64,000 nt of DNA from Nannochloropsis salina CCMP1776 (taxonomy: Eukaryota > Sar > Eustigmatophyceae > Eustigmatales > Monodopsidaceae). How positions within the stretch are numbered: the first letter of the stretch is position 1; each line of letters opens with the position of its first letter. The stretch is taken from NCBI GenBank assembly GCA_004565275.1, contig SDOX01000021.1, forward strand, positions 1,040,230 to 1,104,229, given 5' to 3'. The notes under the pieces were generated by a model. That model made no database searches. It was not told where the DNA came from and saw only the letters and a list, made by a program, of their open reading frames with translations. Made by a program: the position numbers and the translations under genes. Shown here one piece after another: positions 27,394 to 39,200 of this stretch.

Positions 27394-27609
27394 CCTGACA
27401 GTGAAAAACGATGAAGTAAAAACAACCCTTACCGTAATCGAAAATTCGGCAAACCCATACTTGATGTCTTTTTCTTTGGTTGCTTTCCAAGATGGTTCAA
27501 GTGCGAGTAGAGCGAAGTATGTTAGCCCCGCGAGAATTATTGGCCCGACTGAAAGAGCGATGAGGAGGAACAAATTTAAGACGGTGAAAATATCGTAATT
27601 AGACGCCAT
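27367..27609 (-). CDS. Possible small one- or two-helix membrane protein
   Basis: An open frame of 80 codons starting MASNYDIFTVLNLFLLIALS. It has a strongly hydrophobic stretch (about residues 10-36, possibly a helical hairpin), then a charged segment SWKATKEKDIKYGF. A good donor (ACG/gtaagg, near 27433) would splice to an acceptor near 27398 and extend the frame antisense to the last exon of the HD-domain gene; read without splicing it ends at 27367 and overlaps that gene's stop by about 27 bp. No family recognised. The hydrophobic N-terminus and clean ATG favour a real gene, but the 3' end is unresolved. Confidence 0.35.
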   Translation of the reverse strand: MASNYDIFTVLNLFLLIALSVGPIILAGLTYFALLALEPSWKATKEKDIKYGFAEFSITVRVVFTSSFFTVRLFCIPLFS

Positions 27610-27849
27610 GAATGTCAGTGCTTCGTCGCCAAAGCTCTACAGGCAGCCAAAGTTGCTGCCATCACATGTGCGTTGACTCGCTGGGTGTTAGCCGCCTCAA
27701 AAAGCCGTTCCCGACTCGAGGACACTTCTCATTCTTAAGCAGGAGAGAATCAGATCATGGACATCCTATCTCTACATAGTGGCAGCTCCCACATCTGCTA
27801 CCCCCGCAAGACCGTAAAAGTGTCGCTAATGACTAGTAATTTCACCGAA

Positions 27850-27868
27850 GGGGCGGGGCGTGACGTCA
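27850..27868 (+). promoter_or_regulatory. GC box plus CRE/bZIP palindrome upstream of RAD54B-like gene
   Basis: A GC-box-like GGGGCGGGGC (27850-27859) is immediately followed by the perfect CRE palindrome TGACGTCA (27861-27868), about 110 bp before the start codon. This is the known target shape of CREB/ATF-type bZIP factors; function here is inferred from position. Confidence 0.5.
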
Positions 27869-27976
27869 CGCTGTCGACTCGCTGTCTCGCTCATTTTGCT
27901 TCAGCTGGAGCTTCGTCAGGACCCCGTACACCTCGAATATAAATCTATCGATACGACATATACAGTGCAAAAAGCA

Positions 27977-30900
27977 ATGAAACGGACCATACATAGCACA
28001 TTCCGTGTGCCTTTGAAAAAAACTGGCTCTACAGGGGCCTCAACATCACCAGAAAGGCCACTTTCCTCCATGCCTGCTGCTGCTGCAGTTCCTCCTCCTC
28101 CTCCCCTTCCCCCTCTCCCTCATGGTCTTTCCAATCCTCGACACTCAGCGGGCCAAAACGAGGATGTTCAACATATTTTGCTCCATTGCGATGAAAGTAT
28201 GCAACCTGCTCCATCCTCCGTCGGCTGCATTACCGTCTCCCAAGACAAGGAAAACGGACTTGCCTTCACAGGACATCCCTCAACCCTCTCTTCCTCCACC
28301 TCAACGTCTTCCAACACCATCAAATCCTCCACTGAAGACTTTCCACATGCCACGGGTAGAAGCATATTCCGCAAAGTGCTAAAAAGTGCTTTCAAGCCCC
28401 CGAGCAAGAAAGTCACGCAACCCAGTACGATTTTCACGGCATCCTCTTCATCGTCGACATCCTCTGCGACACTTAATTCCTCCACTCTGTCGTCTTCCTT
28501 TGTCACGTCGAGGCCTGCTCCTACAGACCCGCTCGCTGCATGCACAATTGTGAAAGACTGCGAGGAAGGGGGAACAAAGCGCTTTATCGCGATGTACACG
28601 AAGAACACTCAGAAAAAAAAGAAGACGTGGCTGGAGGGTGTCTTGCTCGTGGAGCCGATGCCGGGCGGTAATAGCAAGCTTTCTTTGCAAAGCGAATCGG
28701 GAAAAGTAGAGGCGCGAAAGACTTTGTACGCGGGACTGGATGCGGTCAAGGAAGGGGACAACCTGACAATGATGCACTTCCAAGTGGAGGTAGGGGAGCC
28801 AAGGGCCGCGGTGGTCCCTGGTTTGTTGGCGGGGATGCTGGACGGCCATGAGGAAGAAAGTAAAAATGAGTGGGGCCATGGTACTCGAAAGCTAACCTTC
28901 GGGTCAAAGTTCATGGTGAAAGCGCCCGCGAAAGCCATGCCTGGAGGCAGTGCGTCGGCGCGGGGCCACTCCAGTGCCCCCGCCCGGCCGTTGGAACCTC
29001 GGGTGGTCAAGGAGGATGAATTGCTACTTTACGATCCCGCCTGGGGGACAGAAAAGCAAACGAGGCCGGCAGGACGACATCTGAAGGGTGAAGTGCCGAC
29101 CAAGCCCGTCGTTTTGGAGGCTTTTCTGGGGAGAATCTTGCGGCCACACCAACGCGAGGGCGTCGCTTTTCTATGGCGGTGCTTGACGGGCAGGGGCCAG
29201 CCTAGCCGGATGGGCCGCGGGGCAATTTTGGCGGATGACATGGTGAGGTGCTCGGGCGCAAACGGTGGCTGAGAGACAGATCGAGGCTTATCTAAAAGGA
29301 CGAAGAATCAGACACCACGAAATAACAATATGATATGGAGCTCGCATAGTATCTCACCGGCTTCCCGTCTTATCTCTCTCCCTTCCTCAGGGCTTGGGCA
29401 AGACGCTACAAACCATCGCCCTGCTGTGGGCCCTAACCAGACAGTCCCCTTTCCAGCACCGGTACGCCGACGTGGAAAAAGCCGTGGTCGTCTGTCCGTC
29501 CTCTCTCTTGAACCAGTGGGCCGCTGAACTCAAGAAGTGGCTACAGGTCCGGCTCTCCTTCATGGTCGTCGACTCCGCCATGGGGAAAGCACTTGGGAAA
29601 GGGGATGCCAAGGAGCAGGTCAACACCTTCTGTACTTCCTCGGGGCAGCATTCCACCGTCCTTTTCATCTCCTACGAGGGGTATCGCATCCACGCGGCGG
29701 CTTTGAACGCTTGCCAACAGATCGGTCTCTTGATCTGCGACGAGGCACATCGGCTCAAGGAGGGGGGCAGCAAAACTCTGGTCGCCTTGGCCGCCTCTCC
29801 TGCACAAGCGAGACTGGCCCTGACGGGCACTCCTGTTCAAAACGACTTGGAGGTGAGGGAGCAGGGAGAGGAAGGGAGGGAGGGAGGGCTGTCTCAAAAA
29901 CCAACAGCCTCTCCGTAGCACACTATCTTTCAAGACTTACCTAGTGCTGTGACCATGAATCCCTTCTTGCCGCCGCTCCTTACTTCTGACCCGCTTTCGC
30001 CCACACTTCCCTCTCAAGGAATTTTACTCGCTGGTTGATTTCGTCAATCCCGGCGTCCTTGGCACTATATCCAGCTTCCGATCCAACTATATCTCTCCTA
30101 TCCTTCGTGCCCGCGATCCCAAAGCCTCTTCTGTGACAAAGCAATGCGGCGAGCAACGTACACGTGAGGTCATGGCCCTGATTTCTCGCTTCTTTCTCAG
30201 ACGCACCGCCGCTGCTATCCTCAAGACCCTTATTCCTCCCAAGACGAGCCTCGTCGTTTTCTGCCGACTGGCCCCGGTGCAGCGAAAACTCTATCAGGAG
30301 GTGGTGAGGATTGGGCTCATGCCGGGTGTCATGGGGCACGATCCGGCAGTGGCCTCTGCCTTGGGCTTGAAGATGATTGATGCACTGCGCAAAATATGCA
30401 ACCATCCATGTTTTTTTTCGACGGAAGTGTCCCCTGAAAGAAGTGAGGACATCGGGCGCGAAGGGGAAGGAAGAGGAGGTTTAAGCGAATCGGCAATAAT
30501 TAAAATTTTGCGGACGACGAGGTCTAATTCTGCGGCGGATTTAGATGGGGACAAGAAAGGCGGCAGCAAGTCGGGAAAGATGGGCGGGGGAACGAAGTCT
30601 GCGGGGGGGAAAACGAGAACGAGCTTGCGTTGTCCGATTGGCATGTCAGGAAAACTGGCGGTGACAGAGGAGCTCCTGGAAGCTATTTACGCGCAAACAG
30701 CTGACCGCGTGGTGGTCTGCTCTTCCTACACACTTTCCTTGGACATGCTTCAGGACCTATGCCAGGCGCGAGGATGGCACGTCCTCCGCCTGGACGGCTC
30801 AGTCTCGATCTCTCAGCGACATGGGCTTGTGGAAGCTTTCAATAGGGGCGCCGGTTGCCCGGCAAGGGAGAAGGAGGATCCATTCGTGTTTCTATGTACG

Positions 30901-32136
30901 TGTCACTGGGTGGGAGGGGCAAGACGGCTACGGACTTGAAGAGAGAAGAGGAAGAGGAAAACGACGCGATTAAGGGCGTGCCAAAGCCCACAACATTTCC
31001 ATGTGGTCGCTGGCCTTCGGGTTAGGTTTGGGGTTATGTCGTCTCGTTTACTAATTTTCTCCTTATTCGCATATTTTTCTCCTGTCATTAAGTGAGCACG
31101 CGCGCTGGTGGCCAGGGGCTGAACCTAGGTGAGTTCGTACCCTTTTAACGTGCATGATTATTTTTTATTGAATGGATTAAGCTCCAGCGTGTCGAAACAG
31201 CTCTCAAGAAGGGTGTAAAAATAGAATGTAGCGCTTAATCACAACACATCCAATGCCCGCTTAACTTAACTCGGGGGACTTTGGACAGAGCATAATCCAT
31301 ATACATCCCTTCTGCTACTCCATAATCCAGTTGGCGGCAATCGTCTCATCCTCTTCGACTCTTGCTTCAACCCCTCCGCGGATCTGCAAGCGCAAGCACG
31401 AGTCTGGCGCGACGGTCAGAGGAAACCTTGCGTGCTTTACCGTCTCCTGAGTGCGGGTACCATGGAGGAGAAAGTCTTTCAACGCCAAATTTCCAAACGG
31501 GAACTGCATTCCACCCTAGTCGAGAACACGGCACACGAGACTCGGAATTTCTCGCCGGACGAACTGAGAAAATTGTTCGTCTTGGCGGGACCCCATGTCC
31601 GGTGCGAGACCTACGATTTGCTTCGAAGTGGTGGAGGACGGGCGGAAGGAAAGCGAGAATGGAAGGATTACACAGGCCCCAAGGACATCCCGGACGCATG
31701 TTTGCGGTCGGTGGTGGAGGCGCAAGGGACGGGAGGGAGCTTGGTGAATTTCGTACACGAGGAGGAAGACGGGAGAGGAGAGGAGGAGGACAAGGAAAAA
31801 AAGCGTGGAGATGACGAGGGCGACGGGGACATGGGGCTCGATTCTAGGCTCGTGCATGAAGAAGATGCTGTGGAGGACGAGGAAGTGAGCGGGTTCGGAG
31901 GCTCTGTCGCTGTAGAAGGGAGTGATGAGGCTGCCATCCGCAAGCGAAAGAAGATCGTGGTATCGTGTGAGACGGAAAGTGATGATGAGTTTCAGAGTAT
32001 CGAAGGGAGAAGCGGTGAGAAGGATAGTGGAAGAGGAGCTGCTATTGGACCGACAAGCGCAGGTGGCAGCAGAGATGCGGAGGAGGGATATGACATGGAG
32101 GAGGAAGAAGAGTGGGAGACACTTATGAACTCGTAG
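27977..32136 (+). CDS. RAD54B: RAD54B-like Snf2 DNA translocase
   Basis: Snf2-family translocase that remodels Rad51-DNA intermediates in homologous recombination. Exons 27977-29242, 29391-29852, 30019-30895, 31093-31128 (only 36 nt), 31331-32136; product 1148 aa. The start is the first ATG in the frame (MKRTIHSTFRVPLKK). Residues about 200-265 (KRFIAMYTKNTQKKKKTWLEG) resemble the ZGRF1/DUF2439-type module also present in RAD54B. Helicase motifs in order: ILADDM/GLGKTLQTIA (Walker A, split by intron 1), ICDEAHRLKEG (DEAH), LALTGTPVQNDLEEFYSL, MIDALRKICNHP, LRLDGSVS, LLSTRAGGQGLNL (motif V, made by the 36-nt exon), ARVWRDGQRKPC, YRLLSAGTMEEKVFQRQ. A Ser/Lys/Gly-rich insert sits between the two RecA lobes and the C-terminal tail is very acidic. 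RAD54 itself is the alternative; the N-terminal module favours RAD54B. Confidence 0.92.
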
Positions 32137-33026
32137 CCCGAACACAATACCCAGAAGTTTAAAGCAAACAAGATGAAGATCATACCGACCAACAAGGAAG
32201 CACATGCACCTGAAAAGCTTTTCTTGCATCATTTTCCAGTATAATAGAAATAAACTTACGGATATGACGTAAATGTCTTATTTGCAATCTTCTCCGCTAT
32301 GTAAGAATGTAATGCTCTAACGCCTGAGAAGCAATTTATGAGACGAGACACCTGTGCCTACTCACAAGCCATTTCATATCTGACGAGCGTACCAGGAATA
32401 TTACAGAGTGCTTGATGTTCTCATTTCTCGCACAGACCTCCGGCTACCTTGAAGTGGTTGCATAAGATATAAAAGGCTCACGGCAATTTGCACACATTTA
32501 CGCGATTTTGGGAATCTAAAACATGGGGACGTAATGCAGGAACAAAATTACTCTTTCTTGATAACCCTTGTGGCTCTCGGAGTGTGAGAACATCCATCAC
32601 GCGTATTCTTTAAACACGTGCCTACCTCAATGATCCCCAGCCTACAATCTTTACAGCGCGAAGTTTCGAATGAAACCTCAGTTTCTACCACCCGTAATTG
32701 TAGTTGATTGTTTTTACTCACTGGCTTCGAGCCCGGCGTCTCGCTGACATTTGATGCCTCCCTTTCCCGCGATTCGAACGGTCTCGCCCAAGACTGATGC
32801 CATCGACGAAAACCCAAAACGCATTTACAGAGCGCTCGGACAGAGTCAGACTCCATCTTATCATCCATTATTCCTTCTTTATGGGAAGTACATTAGGCAC
32901 AGGATCCTTGGCAAATTTTGATTTTCTTGCCGCTCTCGAATTTTCAGCCATCCACGAGCTTTCGTCGTCCTCCCTTGCTTTAGTGACAAACGTTTGTGTA
33001 GAGAGGGGCGCGGTCTTTGTCGACGG
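32137..33026. other. Intergenic region between RAD54B-like and MATE genes
   Basis: About 890 bp between two genes on the same strand. It should hold the 3' UTR of the first and promoter of the second. Sequence is AT-rich near 32240-32540. I see no supportable gene or RNA. Confidence 0.4.
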
Positions 33027-35122
33027 ATGAACCTACACATCAACAGACGCAGCTATGCAGATACACAGATGCATCGTCTTCACATTCTTCTACAATTAAC
33101 GTTGCTTGTGGTAGTCACGGCGGCGTTTACTAGCTTGTCCGGAGGATCGCTTTCGACTTGCAGGCGCGGTCCAAGCACCGGCTGTAGCACACCTCGCACC
33201 CTAGATGTTGAAAGGGGCGGCATCCGCCGCGTTGGAGCCACCAGTGGTCGGAGAAGCGGTCATTCGCTAGCATTACAGCGGAAGTACCTTTGTTCGACCA
33301 TGCCACTCACTCCTTTATCTGCATCGAGCGGGGGAACAAGCGAGCCTTCCCACAACATGCAACAAGCCCCAAGCGCTGTCACGCCGGTCACTGCTGCCGT
33401 GCACGCTGCCCACAGCCACATCGGCGAAGAAGGAGGTCATCAGGGTGGTAAACTGCGATCACTGAAAGAGAAATGGGCGAGGTTGACCCGAGTCCAAGAA
33501 TACGATGGACAAATTTGGGAGTTGGCCTTGCCCACGCTGGGTGCCGTGTTGATCGACCCTTGTCTGTCTCTAGTGGACACCATGTTTGTGGGAAAACTCG
33601 GCCACGTAGCCCTGGCATCGATGGGTCCATGCACGGCTCTTTACAACATGATCTTCGCCACAGCTTCTTGGTAAGTAATAATTGTTCCACGCCCTGCCTC
33701 AACATAGCATCTTGTCCTCTGGCGCGCGTCGCCTTCCCCCTTTTATGATTTTCTTTCCCTTTTTCTATGACACTGGAATTTCGGTTGTTCTTTTCAAATG
33801 CACAAGAGCGCGAAGTTGAATTTGGAAAGCCGTGTACAGTAACTACAATAAGCTCTTTTACACTCATAACACCCGTTTCAAGCATGTTTTCCGTGTCCAC
33901 CGCCGTGCTGATCGCCCGCTACAAAGCCCTTGGCGACGGACAGGCGACGGGCCGGACTCTATTCACGGCCATCACCTCCTCTGTCGCGTTGGGAATTTTT
34001 TTCACCGTCCTGATGGCGTCCCGACCGTCGCAAGCCCTCCGCTTGATGGGGGCGAGCTCACCAGAGATGATTCGGCTCGGAGCCCCTTATCTTCTTTGGC
34101 GTGCTACGGCTCTACCGGCCAACATGTTCCTCCTGGTGGCAGGCGGCGCATTCCGCGGTATCGGAAACGCGAGGGAAAACTTTACGAATGGACTCGTGGT
34201 GGGGCTAGTCAACTTGGTACTCGACCCGGTTTTGATGTTTTCGTGCAATCTGGGGGTGGCAGGCGCCGCGATGGCTACCGCGATAGCCCAGTGGATCGGT
34301 GCTTTGTCGTACATCTTCAAGATGACCCGAAGAAAAGAAGCGTTTGGGTTGAACCTAGGTTGGAAAATCATCCCGGGGATGGCAGACGTGCAAGAGTTCC
34401 TGACCGCGGGGACGGCCATGCTCTTCCGCTCCCTGTGCAATGTAGGGGCCTGGACCCTAATGGCATCGATAGCGACCCGGATGGGAGTGGTGGAGATTGC
34501 GGCGCATCAGTTGATCCTCAGCATGTGGCTGGTTATTGCCTTCGTACAAGATGCGGTCGGGGCCGCGGGCCAGGTCTTGGTCTCCCAGCAGCTTGGTAAT
34601 CCGGGCAGCAGTCGGCATGCCATCCGGAGGGGAAAAGCCCGGGCCCGCGCCATCGCGAAGAGGGTCATCAGTTTTTCCGCGATCATCGGCGTGGCCCTGT
34701 CTCTGATAGGTCAGATCGTCCTCCCCTCCCTAATCCCTCTCTTCTGCTCATCCCCTGAGGTAATCGCGCTGACCAGTAGCGTCTTGCCTATCGTCCTTCT
34801 CGGCTTCCCCGTGTGCTGCGTGGTGTGGACGTGGGACAGTGTTTACTACGGGGCAAGCGATTTCAAGTATAATGCTAAGGTGATTGCGGTCTCGTCCTCC
34901 ATTGCTGTATCGTTAACGTTGGCGTCCTTGCACTACGAGTGGGGGTTGCTAGGGTTGTGGTCGTCGATGGTTTTTGTTTATTTTGGCTTACGTGTTGTCG
35001 CGCACTATAGGAGATTTAATTCAGAACACGGTCCCTTCGGAAAGAGCACTTTGTCGTTGAATGAAAGGGATGATGGCGCAGGCCAGACGTTGATGAGTGA
35101 TGCGGTACCACAGATAAGCTAA
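33027..35122 (+). CDS. MATE-family transporter with plastid-type leader
   Basis: Multidrug and toxic compound extrusion antiporter, probably DinF/plant-plastid type, driven by H+ or Na+. Exons 33027-33670 and 33883-35122 give 627 aa. The acceptor at 33882 was preferred over one at 33859 because it keeps the usual spacing of helix 2 (LYNMIFATASC then MFSVSTAVLIARY). The N-terminus MHRLHILLQLTLLVVVTAAF is a signal peptide ending in AAFTS, matching the heterokont bipartite plastid-targeting motif with Phe after the cleavage site, followed by a Ser/Arg-rich transit region. If the second Met (33069) is used the leader is tighter. The core shows IWELALPTLGAVLIDPCLSLVDTMFVGKLG, the duplicated repeat MADVQEFLTAGTAMLFRSL and IAAHQLILSMWL. 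Substrate unknown. Confidence 0.9.
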
Positions 35123-36242
35123 AGAGTGGATGAAGAAGCATAAGGGTGAGACAGAAGAAGGCGAGGGTTGCGGTATGTTGACTATTAGACTACCGGGAAT
35201 ACGGACAATTAGACGTGGACCGGGAGGAAAAATGTTTGGATTCGCAGTGAGCATAAGTTGGATGAGATGTGATATAACGTCGACGCACCCCGTGACGCTT
35301 TAATTTTCAAATTGCCTTCTTGTGGCGACAAAATCCATATGAGGACAAGTGGAACAGCCAAAGCGATCACGTCTGATCGAAGCCGAGATAATTGGCTTTT
35401 CCTCATCAAATCACATGGCAGCTTCCAGTGCGCGCTATACCGGGCACTCCTCTTTTCTCTGCAAGAGCACACGCCTTCATCTGATAAGCCAAAGTGTACA
35501 AGAATGGGAGGTCTCAGATGAACCCCTCAATCATAGTAAAAGATGAGAGCAAGGAGGCCGAGTCTCCTCAGCAAAGGGTGATGAGAAAGATGGCTAGCAA
35601 TCGCATAATCAAAAGTCGAAGGCATTCTCCAGTATGCTTCGGGTGAAAGCGGGTTCTTCTTCTGTTTGCTTTTCCTCCTGGCTTACTCATCCCACATCTC
35701 TTGCTGGCTATTATCCCACATCTTCTACTTCATGCTGGCAAAAACTGATTTCCAGGGCGTATTACTTTCATTCGCCGGGTACGGATTGCGTGTCAAAACT
35801 CTGACTCCTTGTCTTAGGCTGCCTTTTTCACTTCAATTGTCATTTGCCCTGTACAGTCCTTATTTATTTGCCGGCTGACTTTCTAAAGATACATCCACAT
35901 TAAATGCACACGTGCTGGTGTCCTGAACTACTTCGTGTTCCCGTACATTGACATCAACTTTCTCAACACACACCCTCATGACATGACGACCTCCCATGGC
36001 TTGTTCCCAAGTCGCTTTAGACAACACACGACGCATACTTGTACTCACAATTACATCGACACGTACCTTTTTCGTGAACCACTTGAGGTCCCCTCGAAGG
36101 AAAACGGCAATTTCCGTGCAAACAGGTTTAAGACATCTCGTACACAAAGAAACATTTTGATCTAACAAGGACATCTGTCTAGCTCACTCTCAAATTCCAC
36201 ACATGATCATTTTGACACGTGCATGCATTGGTCGCACGTGTC
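35123..36242. other. Convergent intergenic region (MATE / kinase 3' ends)
   Basis: About 1.1 kb between two genes whose 3' ends face each other. Only short unsupported frames are present. Nothing recognisable apart from presumed 3' UTRs. Confidence 0.4.
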
Positions 36243-39200
36243 TCAGGGTAGGAGAGCAGGCTCGCGTCCATCTTTGCCTGCCTTCCCCTCGCTTTGTCCG
36301 CCGTGGTTACGCTTTCCAGGGCGCAAAGGCAACGATGACGCTGTGGCTTCCTCACCTCCAATGGGATCGTTTCCATTTTCCATCGCAACTTCTTGTGCAA
36401 TAAATGGATGCTGTAGCAGCTCTTCCGCCGTAGCCCGCTGCTTTTCATCGATGGCTAGGCACCGTGTTACAAAGTCCTTACCTACATTGCTCATGCTGCT
36501 CGGAAGAGATGGCGGCTGCGTTGCAGTCGCGACGTGGAAAAGGGCTGCGAGCTGGTTGGAAAATTCGGGCCATGGATGGGCAGCCGTGGCCATCTCGATG
36601 ATAGTCGCTCCCAATGACCAGACATCTGCGGCTTTGGGTAAACGGCCTGATTGTTTGATCACCTCTGGAGCCATCCAGGGAACCGAGCCCGTGATGTTCT
36701 TCAAGGAGTTCTCCAACGATACCGAGGCGGCCGTTTGAAGGTCTTGCAGTTGTCGAGAGCAGCCGAAGTCTGCCAGCTTTGCGATGCCATTATTGGTCAC
36801 TAGTACGTTGGCCCCCTTTACATCGCGGTGGATAATACCCATCGAGTGCAGGTATGCGATCCCGGACACAATCTGAGCCACGAGGCGTCGAGTTAGGGCT
36901 TCTCCAAAAGCGCCGTACTGCCCCAACATCGACGCAATACTCCCACCAGGCACATATTCCATGAAGATAAAGAGGGCGTGCGTGTCGCGGGCTGTACCTA
37001 AATATTGGACGATATGCTTGTGTCGCAGTCGCTTCATAAGAAGGATCTCCCTCTCGAGCCGCGCCACTTCCGCCCGGGACCCATCCACGAGCCCAATCTG
37101 CTTAACCGCAAAGCGTTCGCCAGTGCTGGCATTCAGGCCTACGAAGACATTACCAAATGTTCCTTTGCCTATCTGTGCGCCTTTTCGCCAGTCGATCCGC
37201 TCGCTGACCGGTGCGTCCTTCCATTCTTTATCCCCAGACAACCCTTTCTCCGTGGCATCCGTGGAAGTCGTGGCGACCAACGTGCGCTGCGTATGATGCT
37301 GCAGGCGCACTTTCCGCTGCTGCTCGTTGTCGATGTATTTGTCTTGGTTGTTTTGTACTGTGGCATGATCCACAGCGTCCTCCAAATCTTCCCAATCCCC
37401 TCTTGCCACATCTTCAGACGCATTGTTGTGCAATCTCTTCCGGAGGCTTGCATTCTTTTCAGTCCGATTTCTACCCAGACCCGTTGGCCTATCGTTGATC
37501 TCTTTGTCCATCATTTCTACCCGAGGACGATCCTCCTTGTACGGTACCAGCCTGGTCGGATCTCTGCACCGCTCCATTCCCCGCCAAGTCGCCTCGTTCA
37601 TCGAGGCTTGTTCACCCATGATACCCCGCATTGAGCGTATGGTCGCACTCTTGCCATCTCCCACATTGCCTCCTTCTTTATCTGGCTCTTCCTCTTCAGA
37701 CACATTCATGGCATCTTCTCCACCGTGACTCCTCTTCTCTTCGACGCCAAGCGCGTGCGGGGACGACGTGAGCTCATTATGAGCCCCTCCGAGCGGATCC
37801 ACGGAGCCTTGACTGCTGCGTTCTCCCGAGTTGTGTTCGACACTGCCATGCTCCTCCTCTCTCTCCCCATCTAGGCTTGCTTGAAGAGATGCAGCCCTTC
37901 GCCTGCTGGCAGGCGAAGCGTCACTAGCGCAGTTGGCTTTCCAGAGACCAAACTCGTACGACACAGGGGAGACCCTACCAGCCGAGTCGCTCCTATCCTT
38001 GCGAAGAATTTTGCCACTGTCGTTGCTGCCCCAACCCGTGCTATCCGCTCCAACGGGCATGCCGGTCTTCCGACCAAAAGACACTGCCTCCTCCAAACGC
38101 TGCGCTAAGACTCGATCATTGTGCCGCCTGGCGGCATCTTTCGCTCCGTCGTCTTCCTCTTTTTCTTTCTCTGTCTCCTCCCGCTGCTCTACCGCGCCGT
38201 GGCTTTTTAATTCTTTCCAGGCTTTCCACGTGACACCGTGGCCTTTAGAGCTGCCTCCCGCCTTCGAATAGTGGTATGCCCCGCCCGTATGCTCTGGGCT
38301 ATTGATACTCGTGTTGCTTGACGACACATCCGTCGAATCGACCCATCCGCTTACGTTACCGCCAAAATTGACCCCTCTCAGGCCTGGGGAGTGTGCGGCG
38401 GCAAGAGGGACAACATCTTCTTTTCCTATTTCATTCAATGAACCCCGGCTGCGACCGCGAAAGCCGCCGTGACTTCCGGGCATGTTCGCCCCCTGCCCGG
38501 TCTTGAGCGGTTTCATGGATAGCAGAGACGGCGAGGAGAAGGACGACACGGAGGAGTGCATTGAGTTCGACCGACGCCGGGCGTACAACGCTGACATGCC
38601 GCCGCTGCCGCTGCTATTGGCAGAGCCTGCGCCCATCCATCCACTTTCGTCCACCTCGCCGTTGGCAATCTTTGCCCCCCCAAGTGATTCGCTGCCTTCG
38701 TCTCCACTCGCAGTGGGCCCTTGACTGTGCAAGCTCCCGCTACTGTGCCGATGAGACATGTACGACAAGGGTAGGAGACCGGCCTGCACAGGATGCTGTT
38801 GCTGCTGTTGCGCGAGCTGAAATGGGTGGTGGAGCTGCGCCACTGCCTTTTCTCGGGCCTGTACCATCGGGGAACGAACTCCCATGGCGTGTTGAGACGT
38901 CGAGGACGCAGGGAGGGACGAGGGAATGGGGGGCGGGGCAGGCCTGGAGGGAGAGGGATGGATGGCCATGCCCGTCACTGCGCCTGTCTCCGGGTATCCG
39001 TAAGGATTTTTGGTGCACGAGGTTGCTTCCACGGCGGACGGAAGCTGCGACGACGGCGACAGAAAATTTGTCCGTGGGGAGGGATTCGTAACGTTCAAGA
39101 CTGCTACAGGGGATGGGAATCCTCCTTCCTTCCCCACGCCACCCACAACACTGCCGTTGATGCTGCTGACACAACTGCTGGCACTGCTGCTGGTGCTGTT

